NCBI GenBank assembly: GCA_902774685.1
Contig: CACYJH010000002.1
Location: 1 to 64,000, forward strand
Direction: 5' to 3'
Length of the DNA stretch: 64,000 bases
Source: an uncultured Methanobrevibacter sp.
GTDB taxonomy: Archaea > Methanobacteriota > Methanobacteria > Methanobacteriales > Methanobacteriaceae
Positions 44,050-53,530 of this stretch are shown here, in pieces; the first letter of the stretch is position 1, and each line of letters opens with the position of its first letter. The position numbers were made by a program, and so were the translations under genes. The notes beneath the pieces are model-generated. The model was not told the origin of the DNA, searched no databases, and saw only the letters and a program-made list of their open reading frames with translations.

Positions 44050-46830
44050 ATGACTAATTCAAGAAAAATGAGATATTATCTCAACAGGGCCGTTTCAAGA
44101 AAGTTCAAAGAGATGAACGGCATATTCTGTAATCTATCAGAAAAAGGAGATAATATCATAGTTAACCTTCTAACAAGGCAATCTCTAAAAGATTCCTCAT
44201 TGGAACTCAAGCACAGACTCAGTGAGACCATTTTAGAATATCCAATCGAAGGCAAAAGTGCTATTATCCCATTGAAAGATTTGTTTGAGTTTGATAGAAG
44301 TGTTTTTGATGTTTATGTGAAATTTGACAGCGAAAATAAAATAAGAGTCAAATTCCGTGAGAAAAATAAATTTTTCAGTGCAGTTTTTGAAAATAAAAGG
44401 AAAGCAATTACAAGCTATTCCACAATTAAAAACAATTTATCCTTAAGATTTAAAAGAATATTTTCCTATGATTCAATTATAGATTCCATTGAATTGAAAG
44501 ATGGAAAACTAACCATGAATGGATTATTGAATCTTGATATGCACGTCAATAACCCAAATGTGAATCTTGAATTTTATTTGAAGATCATAAACAGAACCAA
44601 TAAGAAGGAATATTGCAAGAAGATAGAATCTGAAAACATTGAAATAGAAATGGATGAATTTTTGGAAGCTGTGGATTATGGAAAATATGACCTGTTTTTA
44701 ATATACAAATTCAATGGTGAAGTCACTGAAAGGAGATTGAAGTTTCCTTTCAAATCCGATGAAAACATATCCTTGAATGATGGAAGATATCCTTTATTGT
44801 TTTTCTCCACATTATACAAAAACCTATCATTCAGATTCGATTATGATTATATAATTACTGATTTTAAGGTTGAGGATGGCAATTTGATCATAAATGGAGA
44901 ATTCCTCAACGATTTGGAAGTCTATGGTGATGAAGATTCACATTTCCCTCATTTCCTTGTTGAAATAAAAAATAGGCGCAGTGGACAAAGACTTGAAAAG
45001 GAAATATCAGAAGATAAAGTGATTGTTCCACTAAATGAATTGCTGGAAATAGCTGATACAGGCCTCTTTGATTTCTATTTTAAAGCGGCAAACGATTCAA
45101 CCAGTGCCAAAAAAAGAATCAGATTCAATCCTGAACTTAAAACCCTAAAATTTACATTAAAGGAAAATAAAAGGGTATTGACAATATACCCAACACTTTA
45201 TGGAAGATTGTCATTAAGATTGAAAGAAAAGAACTTGGATATGGACATTTCAAGATTGGAAGAGATTGAAGGCAAGGCATTCATAAAAGGAAGCTACACC
45301 ACTTTGAATGACGATATTGATGAAGTAAGCAAAGCCACAATCGTTGGTAAAAACAGGTTCGGCAATGAAGAGAATGAATTCCTCCTAGACCTTAAAGGAA
45401 ACGAGTTTGAAGGATTCATAGATGACTTCGATTTTGGAGACGTGGATCTTTTGAATTTGAGAATTGACTTCTATCTAAGACTATATGATGGAGATGTGTT
45501 CTACGAGGACTTGATTGATTTGACCAATCTGAAAAATTTCTTTAATGATGAGGAAAGATTCCTGATTAAAATCAATCAAGGACAGGATATCTATTCCTAT
45601 TATGCTACAGAAAATATCAAATCTCTTGCTTTGTGGATTACAACAGAAGTATTTTATGACAGATCCTATTTAACATCACAAGGCAAAACCGTTTATAACG
45701 ATGTTTGCAACAATGTACCTTTAAATAAAAATCTGGTATTTATGGAAAGTTTCGCAGGAGAATACTACGGTGGAAACCCTAAATACTTGTATGAATATAT
45801 GTTGAAAAAAGGTTTGGATGAGAAATATTCATTCGTTTGGTCTTATAGTGGGGATGAAGAGATTCCAGGAAATCCTATAATCGTCAATAAAAAATCCTTA
45901 GACTATTATAAGTATCTTGCAGAAGCAAAATATTGGATAAACAACAATGTTTTCCCAATGAAGAGAAAAAGAAAGGGCAATGTCTATTTGCAGACTTGGC
46001 ATGGTACCCCATTGAAGAAGTTAGGTTGGGATGTTGAAATTCCAGGTCCTGAAATGAAAGGAAGGGAAGATTTCTATAAGGAATCTCGTAACTGGGATTA
46101 CTTGATTTCATCAAACGAATATTCAACCGAAAGATTTGCTTCCGCATTTAAATTTGAAGAGGAAACATTGGAATTAGGCTATCCTATAAATGATATTTAC
46201 TTCAATAACAATAATAAGGAAATTGAAGAGTTGAAAAATAAATTCAATATTCCTCATGATAAGAAAGTGATCTTATATGCTCCAACTTGGAAAGATGATG
46301 AGAGAAGCAAAGACAATGTCAGATATTTCAATTTGGATATTGATCTGGAAAAGCTTTATGACAAACTTAAAGATGATTATGTAATCATTTTAAAAACTCA
46401 TTATTTCGTTTCCAAAAGCTTGAAGATTGATGAAAGATTGAATGATTTTGTCATAGACTTGTCTTTCTATGATGATGTCTGCCAACTATGTTTAATATCA
46501 GACATTTTAATAACAGACTATTCATCAGTGTTCTTTGATTATGCTCACTCCAGAAGGCCTATACTCTTCTTTGTACCTGATTTGGAACATTATGTAAGTG
46601 AGGTAAGAGGACTCTATCTGAATATGGAAACAGATATGCCAGGACCTCTAATCAAGGATAACGATTACCTGATTGAATGCATTGAAAATATAGCTGCTGT
46701 TGAAAAGGAATATAAGGAAAGATATGATAAGTTCTATGAAAAATTCTGTTCAATCTGTAAAGGACATTCAAGTGAAGAAATCATCAAAAGGGTTTTTGAA
46801 CTTGAAGATGGATTAGAAGAGCAGGATTGA
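44050..46830 (+). CDS. Large CDP-glycerol glycerophosphotransferase-like protein with repeated N-terminal modules
   Basis: This 926-residue protein has a C-terminal TagB/TagF domain (PF04464 type) from about 555 to the end: ESFAGEYYGGNPKYLYEYML, WHGTPLKKLGWD near 650, LGYPINDIYF, VILYAPTWKDD and ITDYSSVFFDYAHSRRPI near 820. In bacteria these enzymes polymerise polyol-phosphate chains of teichoic acids from CDP-glycerol or CDP-ribitol. The first 500 residues contain about four repeats of a beta-rich module with ends resembling YPTLYGRLSLRLK. No signal peptide is seen; basic patches could attach it to the inner membrane. The substrate is unproven. ATG 44050 follows a GGGG site. Confidence 0.85.
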   Translation: MTNSRKMRYYLNRAVSRKFKEMNGIFCNLSEKGDNIIVNLLTRQSLKDSSLELKHRLSETILEYPIEGKSAIIPLKDLFEFDRSVFDVYVKFDSENKIRVKFREKNKFFSAVFENKRKAITSYSTIKNNLSLRFKRIFSYDSIIDSIELKDGKLTMNGLLNLDMHVNNPNVNLEFYLKIINRTNKKEYCKKIESENIEIEMDEFLEAVDYGKYDLFLIYKFNGEVTERRLKFPFKSDENISLNDGRYPLLFFSTLYKNLSFRFDYDYIITDFKVEDGNLIINGEFLNDLEVYGDEDSHFPHFLVEIKNRRSGQRLEKEISEDKVIVPLNELLEIADTGLFDFYFKAANDSTSAKKRIRFNPELKTLKFTLKENKRVLTIYPTLYGRLSLRLKEKNLDMDISRLEEIEGKAFIKGSYTTLNDDIDEVSKATIVGKNRFGNEENEFLLDLKGNEFEGFIDDFDFGDVDLLNLRIDFYLRLYDGDVFYEDLIDLTNLKNFFNDEERFLIKINQGQDIYSYYATENIKSLALWITTEVFYDRSYLTSQGKTVYNDVCNNVPLNKNLVFMESFAGEYYGGNPKYLYEYMLKKGLDEKYSFVWSYSGDEEIPGNPIIVNKKSLDYYKYLAEAKYWINNNVFPMKRKRKGNVYLQTWHGTPLKKLGWDVEIPGPEMKGREDFYKESRNWDYLISSNEYSTERFASAFKFEEETLELGYPINDIYFNNNNKEIEELKNKFNIPHDKKVILYAPTWKDDERSKDNVRYFNLDIDLEKLYDKLKDDYVIILKTHYFVSKSLKIDERLNDFVIDLSFYDDVCQLCLISDILITDYSSVFFDYAHSRRPILFFVPDLEHYVSEVRGLYLNMETDMPGPLIKDNDYLIECIENIAAVEKEYKERYDKFYEKFCSICKGHSSEEIIKRVFELEDGLEEQD

Positions 46831-46905
46831 TTTATTGTTTAATGTTTATTGTTTAATTATTAGTTTAATTGTTAATGTTGATTGTAATTTGAAAGGAGAA
46901 AAAAT

Positions 46906-48741
46906 ATGTCATCTGAATATGAATACAAATTATCTGTCGTTGTATTGGTCTACAATACAGAAGATTTGCTGGAAGAGTGCTTAGACTCTCTCGTAAATCA
47001 GACACTTGACGATATGGAGATAATTTGTGTAAATGACGAAAGTAAGGACAACAGCCTAAATATCCTGAAACGTTATGCCAAAAAATATGATAACATCAAA
47101 ATCATAGACCAAAAAAATACTGGAGGAGCTACTGCAGGGAATAATGGTCTTAAAATGGCTAAAGGAGAATATATTACCATAATAGATTCAGATGACGTTG
47201 TAGTTGAAGACGCTTACGAAAAATTGTATAACAAGGCTAAAGAAACCGATTCAGATATTGTAAGTGGAAAGCCGTTCAAATATGTTGCACCCTATCAGAC
47301 ACAGCTTGGTACCAGACAGGATATGTGGGATAAGGAAAGAACAGTTGACATTCACAAGGATATAGAGATATTCTATGATGTATTCTATTGGGATAAAATC
47401 TATAGAAGAGAGTTTGTAGAGGAAAATGACATTTACATGATTCCAGGCAAACTTTATGCTGATGCTCCAATGGTATTCAAGGCATTTCTAAATGCAGAAA
47501 AAATCACTTATATTGAAGATTTCGTTTACTATTGGAGACATAGGTCTGTCAATGAATCAATCACAAAAAGTTTGACTAACCTGAAGAATACTGAAGACAG
47601 GCTGGATAACTACTATGTCTTGAAGGAATACTTCAAGGATGAGCCAGAACTGTACAATCAAGTCATTAAATTGTATCTTGAAAGGTTCATATACCCAATA
47701 AAGGGAATCTTAGATAATCCAATTTTTAAGGAGGCATATCTGGAAGACTTGAAAAAAATACTCCTTGATATCGATGATGTGGTGGACAATAAATACATCA
47801 GCATAAAATATGTCCTATACACTTATTTGATTATAAATGATAAGATAAGCATTTTAGAGGATGTGTTGAAGAATTATGAAGGCGTCAAGGACTTTTTCGT
47901 ATACAATGGCAAAAGCTATTGGAATTTGAAATATTTCAGGAACCCTGTAATAGGCATACCTGATGAGGTCTTTGAGATAAGGAACCTTCATCAAAACTTT
48001 ATAAACATCCATGATATCGGCTTGAAAAACGATGCATTTTACATTAAAATGTCCATACCTCCGACATTGAAAATAGATAAGGCCAGAATCAGATTCAATG
48101 GATTGACCAGAAAATACGGTTCAAAGGATGACAATAGCCACATATTTGATTTGAACATGCATGAAGGAAACAGATATGACATTGAACTTCCGCTGGAAAA
48201 ATTAGTCAATATAAACTATTACGACATTTACCTTGAAGTGGTCTACGATGGAAAACGTGAAATATTCAGATTAGGATCTAGGAATTTTGTTGGTGATATT
48301 GACGAGAATCTGTTCTTTGAAAAGGATAAGGCAAGAATCATCTTGACATCAAATGAAAACCTATCCATTGTCAATGCCAATGTAGACTCTCTCTTAAATA
48401 TTGATTTGAATGAAGAGAGATTCAAGGTCATTCCAAATATAGAAGAAATAAACTACAAGTTAGGTTTCGGATATGGAAAAGAGTCATATGATGTTTATTT
48501 CAAAAGATTGGCAATAGAAAATACTGACAAATTTACCAATGAGCTTGAAATGAAATGGAAATATTCCTTGGAAAAGAATACAACATACAGAATGTTTGTC
48601 AGGATAAATAAAGAGAAATACCTATTGAAATCCAAGACATTTGTAAATTATGAAGACCAGGAAGTCGATTATGAAGGTGGAAAGATCAGACTCTTTAAGG
48701 ATGAGAATGATTATTTGTATATAAGATGGGAATGTGAATGA
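46906..48741 (+). CDS. Family 2 glycosyltransferase with C-terminal beta-rich region
   Basis: This 611-residue protein has a GT-A domain in its first 220 residues: LSVVVLVYNTEDLLEECLDS, CVNDESKDNSL and the metal-binding IDSDD near 93. A helical middle (about 220-345) and a beta-rich C-terminal region from about 350 (IPDEVFEIRNLHQNFINI onward) follow. The latter is shared in outline with the GT2 proteins at 55534 and 61006. The start follows AGGAG. It lies 75 bases after the first TagF-type gene on the same strand, probably in one transcript. It presumably adds sugar to the polymer or its linkage unit. Confidence 0.85.
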   Translation: MSSEYEYKLSVVVLVYNTEDLLEECLDSLVNQTLDDMEIICVNDESKDNSLNILKRYAKKYDNIKIIDQKNTGGATAGNNGLKMAKGEYITIIDSDDVVVEDAYEKLYNKAKETDSDIVSGKPFKYVAPYQTQLGTRQDMWDKERTVDIHKDIEIFYDVFYWDKIYRREFVEENDIYMIPGKLYADAPMVFKAFLNAEKITYIEDFVYYWRHRSVNESITKSLTNLKNTEDRLDNYYVLKEYFKDEPELYNQVIKLYLERFIYPIKGILDNPIFKEAYLEDLKKILLDIDDVVDNKYISIKYVLYTYLIINDKISILEDVLKNYEGVKDFFVYNGKSYWNLKYFRNPVIGIPDEVFEIRNLHQNFINIHDIGLKNDAFYIKMSIPPTLKIDKARIRFNGLTRKYGSKDDNSHIFDLNMHEGNRYDIELPLEKLVNINYYDIYLEVVYDGKREIFRLGSRNFVGDIDENLFFEKDKARIILTSNENLSIVNANVDSLLNIDLNEERFKVIPNIEEINYKLGFGYGKESYDVYFKRLAIENTDKFTNELEMKWKYSLEKNTTYRMFVRINKEKYLLKSKTFVNYEDQEVDYEGGKIRLFKDENDYLYIRWECE

Positions 48742-48847
48742 ATAAAAAATGATATAGGATGGATTGAAGGAATTCAAAAAGAGAAAATTAAAAAAAATGA
48801 TTAATGATTATTTCAATGATTAAAAATTAAAGGTTAGGAGATCTAAA

Positions 48848-49852
48848 ATGGTTCCAAAAGTTATGATTATATTAGGAAGTGCTTCCGATAAGGAAATAGC
48901 ACTTAAATCAATAAAAATATTGGAAAAGCTTCAAATTCCATACACCTTGAAAGTGGCCTCTGCACATAGGACCCATGACAAGGTAAAGAGACTTGTTATT
49001 GATGCCACTAAATTAGGTGTTGAAGTCTTCATAGGAATTGCAGGACTTGCAGCACATTTGCCTGGTGCAATAGCTGCATACACCCACAGACCTGTAATTG
49101 GAGTTCCTGTTGACGGTGCAGTTGGAGGCCTTGATGCATTGTATGCATGTGTACAGATGCCATTCCCTACAGCAGTGACAACAGTGGGAATCAACAGAGG
49201 TGACAACGCCGCAATCCTTGCAGGTGAAATAATCGCAAGCTATGACAATGATGTTGCACAAAGGATATCCGATTTGCGTGTTGAATATCAGGAAAAGGTG
49301 GAAGCTGGAGAGAAGGAACTTATCGAAAGCCTTGATGGCGAATGCTTCCAAAAAGACTTTTTGGCTGATGAGGAATATGAAAAGATAGAGTTTGAGGAAT
49401 TGGATGACACTCCAGATGTTATGATACTTGCAGGAAGCTACTCCGATGTGGAAATAGCTAAAAACGTAGCCATTTTACTTGAAAGAATGCAAATCGGATA
49501 TAAATTAGATTACATTTCTCCAATAAGACATGCAAAGGACTTTGAAAGCTATATGAGCAAAAGGAACAATGCAAAATTGTTCATTGCAATCAGCGGTCTC
49601 TCTGCACTTGTTGCGGGATCCGTTGTTGCACTTACTGAAAAGCCTGTCATTGGAGTTCCATGCTCTAAAAAATTGGATGGGCAAGATGCATTGCTCACAA
49701 TGGCAAATATGCCTCCAGGAGTCCCTGTTGGAACCGTTGGAATAGACAATGGTAGAAATGCTGCTATTGTTGCAGGTGAAATCCTTGCAATCTCTGATGA
49801 GAAGATTGAAAAGAACCTTAAGTGGATCAAATACAAGAATGCAGACTTATAG
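48848..49852 (+). CDS. purE: Tandem PurE protein (N5-carboxyaminoimidazole ribonucleotide mutase-like)
   Basis: This 334-residue protein consists of two PurE domains. The first (1-160) has intact motifs: GSASDKE, VASAHRTHDK and GIAGLAAHLPGAIAAYT, then PVIGVPVDGAVGGLDAL. The second (about 185-330) keeps the fold but has GSYSDVE and SPIRHAKD in place of SASD and SAHRT, so it may be non-catalytic and structural. PurE acts in de novo purine synthesis on carboxyaminoimidazole ribonucleotide. Duplicated forms occur in Methanobacteriales. It interrupts the wall-polymer genes and is probably an old neighbour. The start follows GGAG. Confidence 0.88.
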   Translation: MVPKVMIILGSASDKEIALKSIKILEKLQIPYTLKVASAHRTHDKVKRLVIDATKLGVEVFIGIAGLAAHLPGAIAAYTHRPVIGVPVDGAVGGLDALYACVQMPFPTAVTTVGINRGDNAAILAGEIIASYDNDVAQRISDLRVEYQEKVEAGEKELIESLDGECFQKDFLADEEYEKIEFEELDDTPDVMILAGSYSDVEIAKNVAILLERMQIGYKLDYISPIRHAKDFESYMSKRNNAKLFIAISGLSALVAGSVVALTEKPVIGVPCSKKLDGQDALLTMANMPPGVPVGTVGIDNGRNAAIVAGEILAISDEKIEKNLKWIKYKNADL

Positions 49853-49939
49853 AATGCTTAAAAAACAAATTATAGAAACAATAAAATCCGACTTTGATTG
49901 AATTAATGGAAAAACGATAATAAACTAAAAAGGGATAAA

Positions 49940-52153
49940 ATGAATAGACCTAAAATATCTGTCATACTGCCTATCTACAATGTGGAACCTTATATTGAAG
50001 AGTGTTTGGATTCCATATTGAACCAGACAATGATAGATGACATAGAAGTCATTATGGTTGATGACGGCAGCAGTGACGATTCCAGATATGCCATAGAGCG
50101 GTATGCAATGGATTATGACAACTTCCATGCCTATCATAAGGAAAATGAAGGAAGTGGAATAGCAAGAAATTATGGATTGGAAAAGGCTAATGGAGAGTAT
50201 ATTCATTTCTGTGACCCTGATGACTATATCAAGCCTGATTTTTATGAAATGATGTATGAATTTGCAAAATCCTCACCAAATGCAGATTTTGTAGTTGGAA
50301 ACAGTTCAAGATTTGGAAATTGGCACATTTGGGAAAGTATCCTTTATAAAACCACTTTCGAAAACCTTGATGAAGTGATAGAATCCACTAACATCAGGGA
50401 AAACACAAATTTCGTTTGGGATACTGGAGTATGGAATAAGCTGATTAAAAAAGAATTCCTGATGGAGAGAAACATCAGATTCCCAAATGAGAACATAGTA
50501 AGTCAGGACCTGGTGTTTACAATCAAACTCCATTGCTTGGCCAATGAAATAGCTGTCAACCCTGACATTTATTACTATTGGAGATTGAGACAGAGCAAAG
50601 ATTCAGTTACACAGCAAAAAGGAAGAATAAAAAGCTTTACAGATAGGCTTAGAGCGATTGGACTGATAAGGGAATTCTTTAGGGAAAACAATATAGAGGA
50701 GGAAATCCTCAATGCGGAATATGACAAATGGCTAAACCATGACTTGAAGGAATATATGAAAAGAATCAATGAATACCCTAAAGAATATCATGAAGAGAAA
50801 CTGTCTGAAGTGAAAAATATCTTAAAGGATATTCCAGAATCAATTAAGGAAAACCTCAATTCCTATAAGCGAATAATCTATAGGATGGTTGAAAATGACG
50901 ATTACGATGGGCTTTTATCTTTCTCATATTTGGAAAATGACTTGAAGAAAAATCCTAATCTCTTTGAATTGGCTGGAGAGGACTACCAACAATATGTCAA
51001 TTTAGAAAGGGACGGCCAAATGGAAGAGCTTCAAGCGCAAAGGGAAGACATTGATTCAAATGATGAAGAGATTTTGATAGACTTTTCCTCATACCTGCCA
51101 TTCGTTGATGGAGATGATTTCACAATCACTGCAGCAGTTGTTGACGATGAAGGCAACGAGTATCAAATAATCAATGAGGATATTGTAGAGGATGAAGTGA
51201 ATGGAGAACTCGCTGAAGATGAAACAGTTGAACCTGATTACTCGATAGAAAGGTATCAAAGAGTGGCTGTACCTTTGAAGATAATCAAAAATCTCAAACA
51301 CTCCCGAATAAAGATCAAATATGAAAGCGAATCCATATCCAAAGAAACATTTTTGAATAACAATAGAAGAGCAACTTATGTCTTTGAGGATTATGATGTG
51401 GATATAGGAATTGGAACTCAAAAGGAATTGTATATTGATGTCAGATACAAAAACAAAAACAATGTCAGAATTCATGACATCATTGAAGATGATGCAAAAT
51501 TCATGCTTATAGGCAGCTCTCAAGAAAAAGTGGAGAACTTGAAAATTCAAAATCTGGTGTGTTTCAATGAAAGGCATTTCCCAATCCAATACCTAAGTCT
51601 TGATGAGATAATCAATGAATTCTATAATGATTCTATTGAAGATGGATCAAATGAAGGTGAGGAATCTGATGAAATCCGAATCAATGGAGATGTTGTGGAA
51701 TATGAACACACATTTATAGCTGCCATACCATTTAAGGAATTGTTTGATGCAGTAATCAAGAAATGGGAAATTGGAACCGCTGAATTCATTGACCATATCA
51801 GCTTATCCAAAAACTATTATTTCTACACTTCAACACATAAGACCCAAATAAGAAACTTGAGAAAGAAAATTGTGCTTGAAATGTTCCTCATTGATTATAT
51901 TGCAGAAATGCATGAAATGAAGGAAGAAAATCTTAAAATAATCAGAACTGACAGAGAACTCAAGAAAAAGAACAGAAAACTTAAAAAAGAAAACAAAACA
52001 TTGAAAACGGTGAAAAAGAATCTTACAGAAGAAAATAAACAGTTGAATAAGGCAAATAAAAAGCTGAATGAACAAAGCGAAAAGCAAAAAGAACTGATAA
52101 ATGATTATAAGAATAGAAAAGTGATCAAAATCGTGGACCACCTAAAAAAATAG
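49940..52153 (+). CDS. Family 2 glycosyltransferase with long C-terminal coiled coil
   Basis: This 737-residue protein has an N-terminal GT-A domain: ISVILPIYNVEPYIEECLDS, MVDDGSSDDS and CDPDDYIKPDF near 92, the metal-binding DxD type. An acidic middle (about 350-435) and a beta-rich region (about 440-620) follow. The last 90 residues are a Lys/Asn/Glu coiled coil (KKKNRKLKKENKTLK and similar repeats) suited to oligomerisation or binding the polymer or membrane. There is no membrane segment. The start has GGGAT just upstream. It sits between purE and the ubiD-family gene on the same strand. Confidence 0.82.
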   Translation: MNRPKISVILPIYNVEPYIEECLDSILNQTMIDDIEVIMVDDGSSDDSRYAIERYAMDYDNFHAYHKENEGSGIARNYGLEKANGEYIHFCDPDDYIKPDFYEMMYEFAKSSPNADFVVGNSSRFGNWHIWESILYKTTFENLDEVIESTNIRENTNFVWDTGVWNKLIKKEFLMERNIRFPNENIVSQDLVFTIKLHCLANEIAVNPDIYYYWRLRQSKDSVTQQKGRIKSFTDRLRAIGLIREFFRENNIEEEILNAEYDKWLNHDLKEYMKRINEYPKEYHEEKLSEVKNILKDIPESIKENLNSYKRIIYRMVENDDYDGLLSFSYLENDLKKNPNLFELAGEDYQQYVNLERDGQMEELQAQREDIDSNDEEILIDFSSYLPFVDGDDFTITAAVVDDEGNEYQIINEDIVEDEVNGELAEDETVEPDYSIERYQRVAVPLKIIKNLKHSRIKIKYESESISKETFLNNNRRATYVFEDYDVDIGIGTQKELYIDVRYKNKNNVRIHDIIEDDAKFMLIGSSQEKVENLKIQNLVCFNERHFPIQYLSLDEIINEFYNDSIEDGSNEGEESDEIRINGDVVEYEHTFIAAIPFKELFDAVIKKWEIGTAEFIDHISLSKNYYFYTSTHKTQIRNLRKKIVLEMFLIDYIAEMHEMKEENLKIIRTDRELKKKNRKLKKENKTLKTVKKNLTEENKQLNKANKKLNEQSEKQKELINDYKNRKVIKIVDHLKK

Positions 52154-52236
52154 GTTATGGGCACTAAACAATTAAAAAATCATACTAAATGAAATTATAT
52201 TGATAAGCAATAAAAAAAAAGGAAATCGTGATTATT

Positions 52237-53493
52237 ATGGTAAAGAACATTATTCAAATTGAAGATGAATTGGACCCAATGTACGAGGTTGCTAAGGTTT
52301 TAAGAAAATACCCTAAGGATACAGTAATCCTAAAGAACGTCAAGGGCCATGACATTCCAGTTGTATCTGGAATATGCAATACAAGAGAAAAGATAGCTGA
52401 TTCTCTTGGATGTCAAGTTGATGAAATGCTCTATAAGATTATAGATGGAATGAACAACCCAACTCCTGTCACAAAATTCATTGATTTGAAGGAGGAATAC
52501 AACAGCAAAAGAGTGGACTTAGGCAAAATCCCTATCCTAACTCACTACAAACGTGATGGTGGAGCATATATCACTGCAGGAGTGGTGTTTGCAAAGGACC
52601 CTGTCACTGGAGTTCAGAATGCTTCAATTCACAGAATGCTGGTTCTTGAAAAGAACAAATTGGCTATCCGTATAGTACCAAGAAACCTATACACCTACTT
52701 CCAAAAGGCAAAGGAAATGGGCAAGGACTTGGACATATCAATAGCTATTGGAATGGAACCATCCATCCTTCTTGCATGTACCACTTCAATACCGATTGAT
52801 GCTGATGAAATGGAAGTTGCAAACAGATTCAAGAATGGTGAATTAGAGCTTGTGACCTGTAAGAATGGAATAAAGGTTCCTGAAGCGGACATTATCTTTG
52901 AAGGTAAGATATTGATAGATGAAACCGCTCCTGAAGGTCCATTTGTTGACTTGACAGACACTTATGATTACGTAAGGGAAGAACCTGTAATAAAGTTAAG
53001 CAAAATGTACATCAAAAAGGAAAATCCTATGTACCATGCAATTTTGCCTGCTGGATTTGAACACAAATTGCTTCAAGGCATGCCACAGGAACCAAGAATC
53101 TTCAATGCTGTAAAGAACACCGTCCCAACAGTACAGAATGTTGTGCTTACTGAAGGTGGCTGCTGCTGGTTGCATGCTGCAGTTTCAATCAAAAAGCAAA
53201 CTGAAGGAGATGGAAAGAACATCATTATGGCTGCACTTGCCGCACACCCATCCCTAAAGCATGTTGTTGTGGTGGATGAGGATGTGGACATATTCGATCC
53301 ACAGGACATCGAATATGCAATAGCTACAAGAGTGAAAGGTGATGACGACATAATCATCGTCCCTAAGGCAAGAGGCTCTTCCTTGGATCCTAAAGCTTCT
53401 GAAATTGATGGAACAACTACTAAAGTAGGTGTAGACGCTACAAAATCCATTTTAACCCCAGAAAAATTCGAAAGAGTTAGCTTAAGTGAATAA
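52237..53493 (+). CDS. UbiD-family decarboxylase, probable anhydromevalonate phosphate decarboxylase
   Basis: This 418-residue UbiD-family protein uses prenylated FMN. Visible segments are [20 protein letters not shown] near 132, [19 protein letters not shown] near 203, and [12 protein letters not shown], the Glu-rich active-site region, near 234. In archaea a UbiD homologue decarboxylates trans-anhydromevalonate 5-phosphate in the modified mevalonate pathway to isoprenoid lipids. This stand-alone, conserved copy without a UbiX gene nearby fits that role, but aromatic-acid decarboxylation is not excluded by sequence alone. ATG 52237, after GTGAT, is preferred over GTG 52228. Confidence 0.82.
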   Translation: MVKNIIQIEDELDPMYEVAKVLRKYPKDTVILKNVKGHDIPVVSGICNTREKIADSLGCQVDEMLYKIIDGMNNPTPVTKFIDLKEEYNSKRVDLGKIPILTHYKRDGGAYITAGVVFAKDPVTGVQNASIHRMLVLEKNKLAIRIVPRNLYTYFQKAKEMGKDLDISIAIGMEPSILLACTTSIPIDADEMEVANRFKNGELELVTCKNGIKVPEADIIFEGKILIDETAPEGPFVDLTDTYDYVREEPVIKLSKMYIKKENPMYHAILPAGFEHKLLQGMPQEPRIFNAVKNTVPTVQNVVLTEGGCCWLHAAVSIKKQTEGDGKNIIMAALAAHPSLKHVVVVDEDVDIFDPQDIEYAIATRVKGDDDIIIVPKARGSSLDPKASEIDGTTTKVGVDATKSILTPEKFERVSLSE

Positions 53494-53530
53494 AATCTGA
53501 CACTTTATAATCTGACTAGTTGGTGATATT

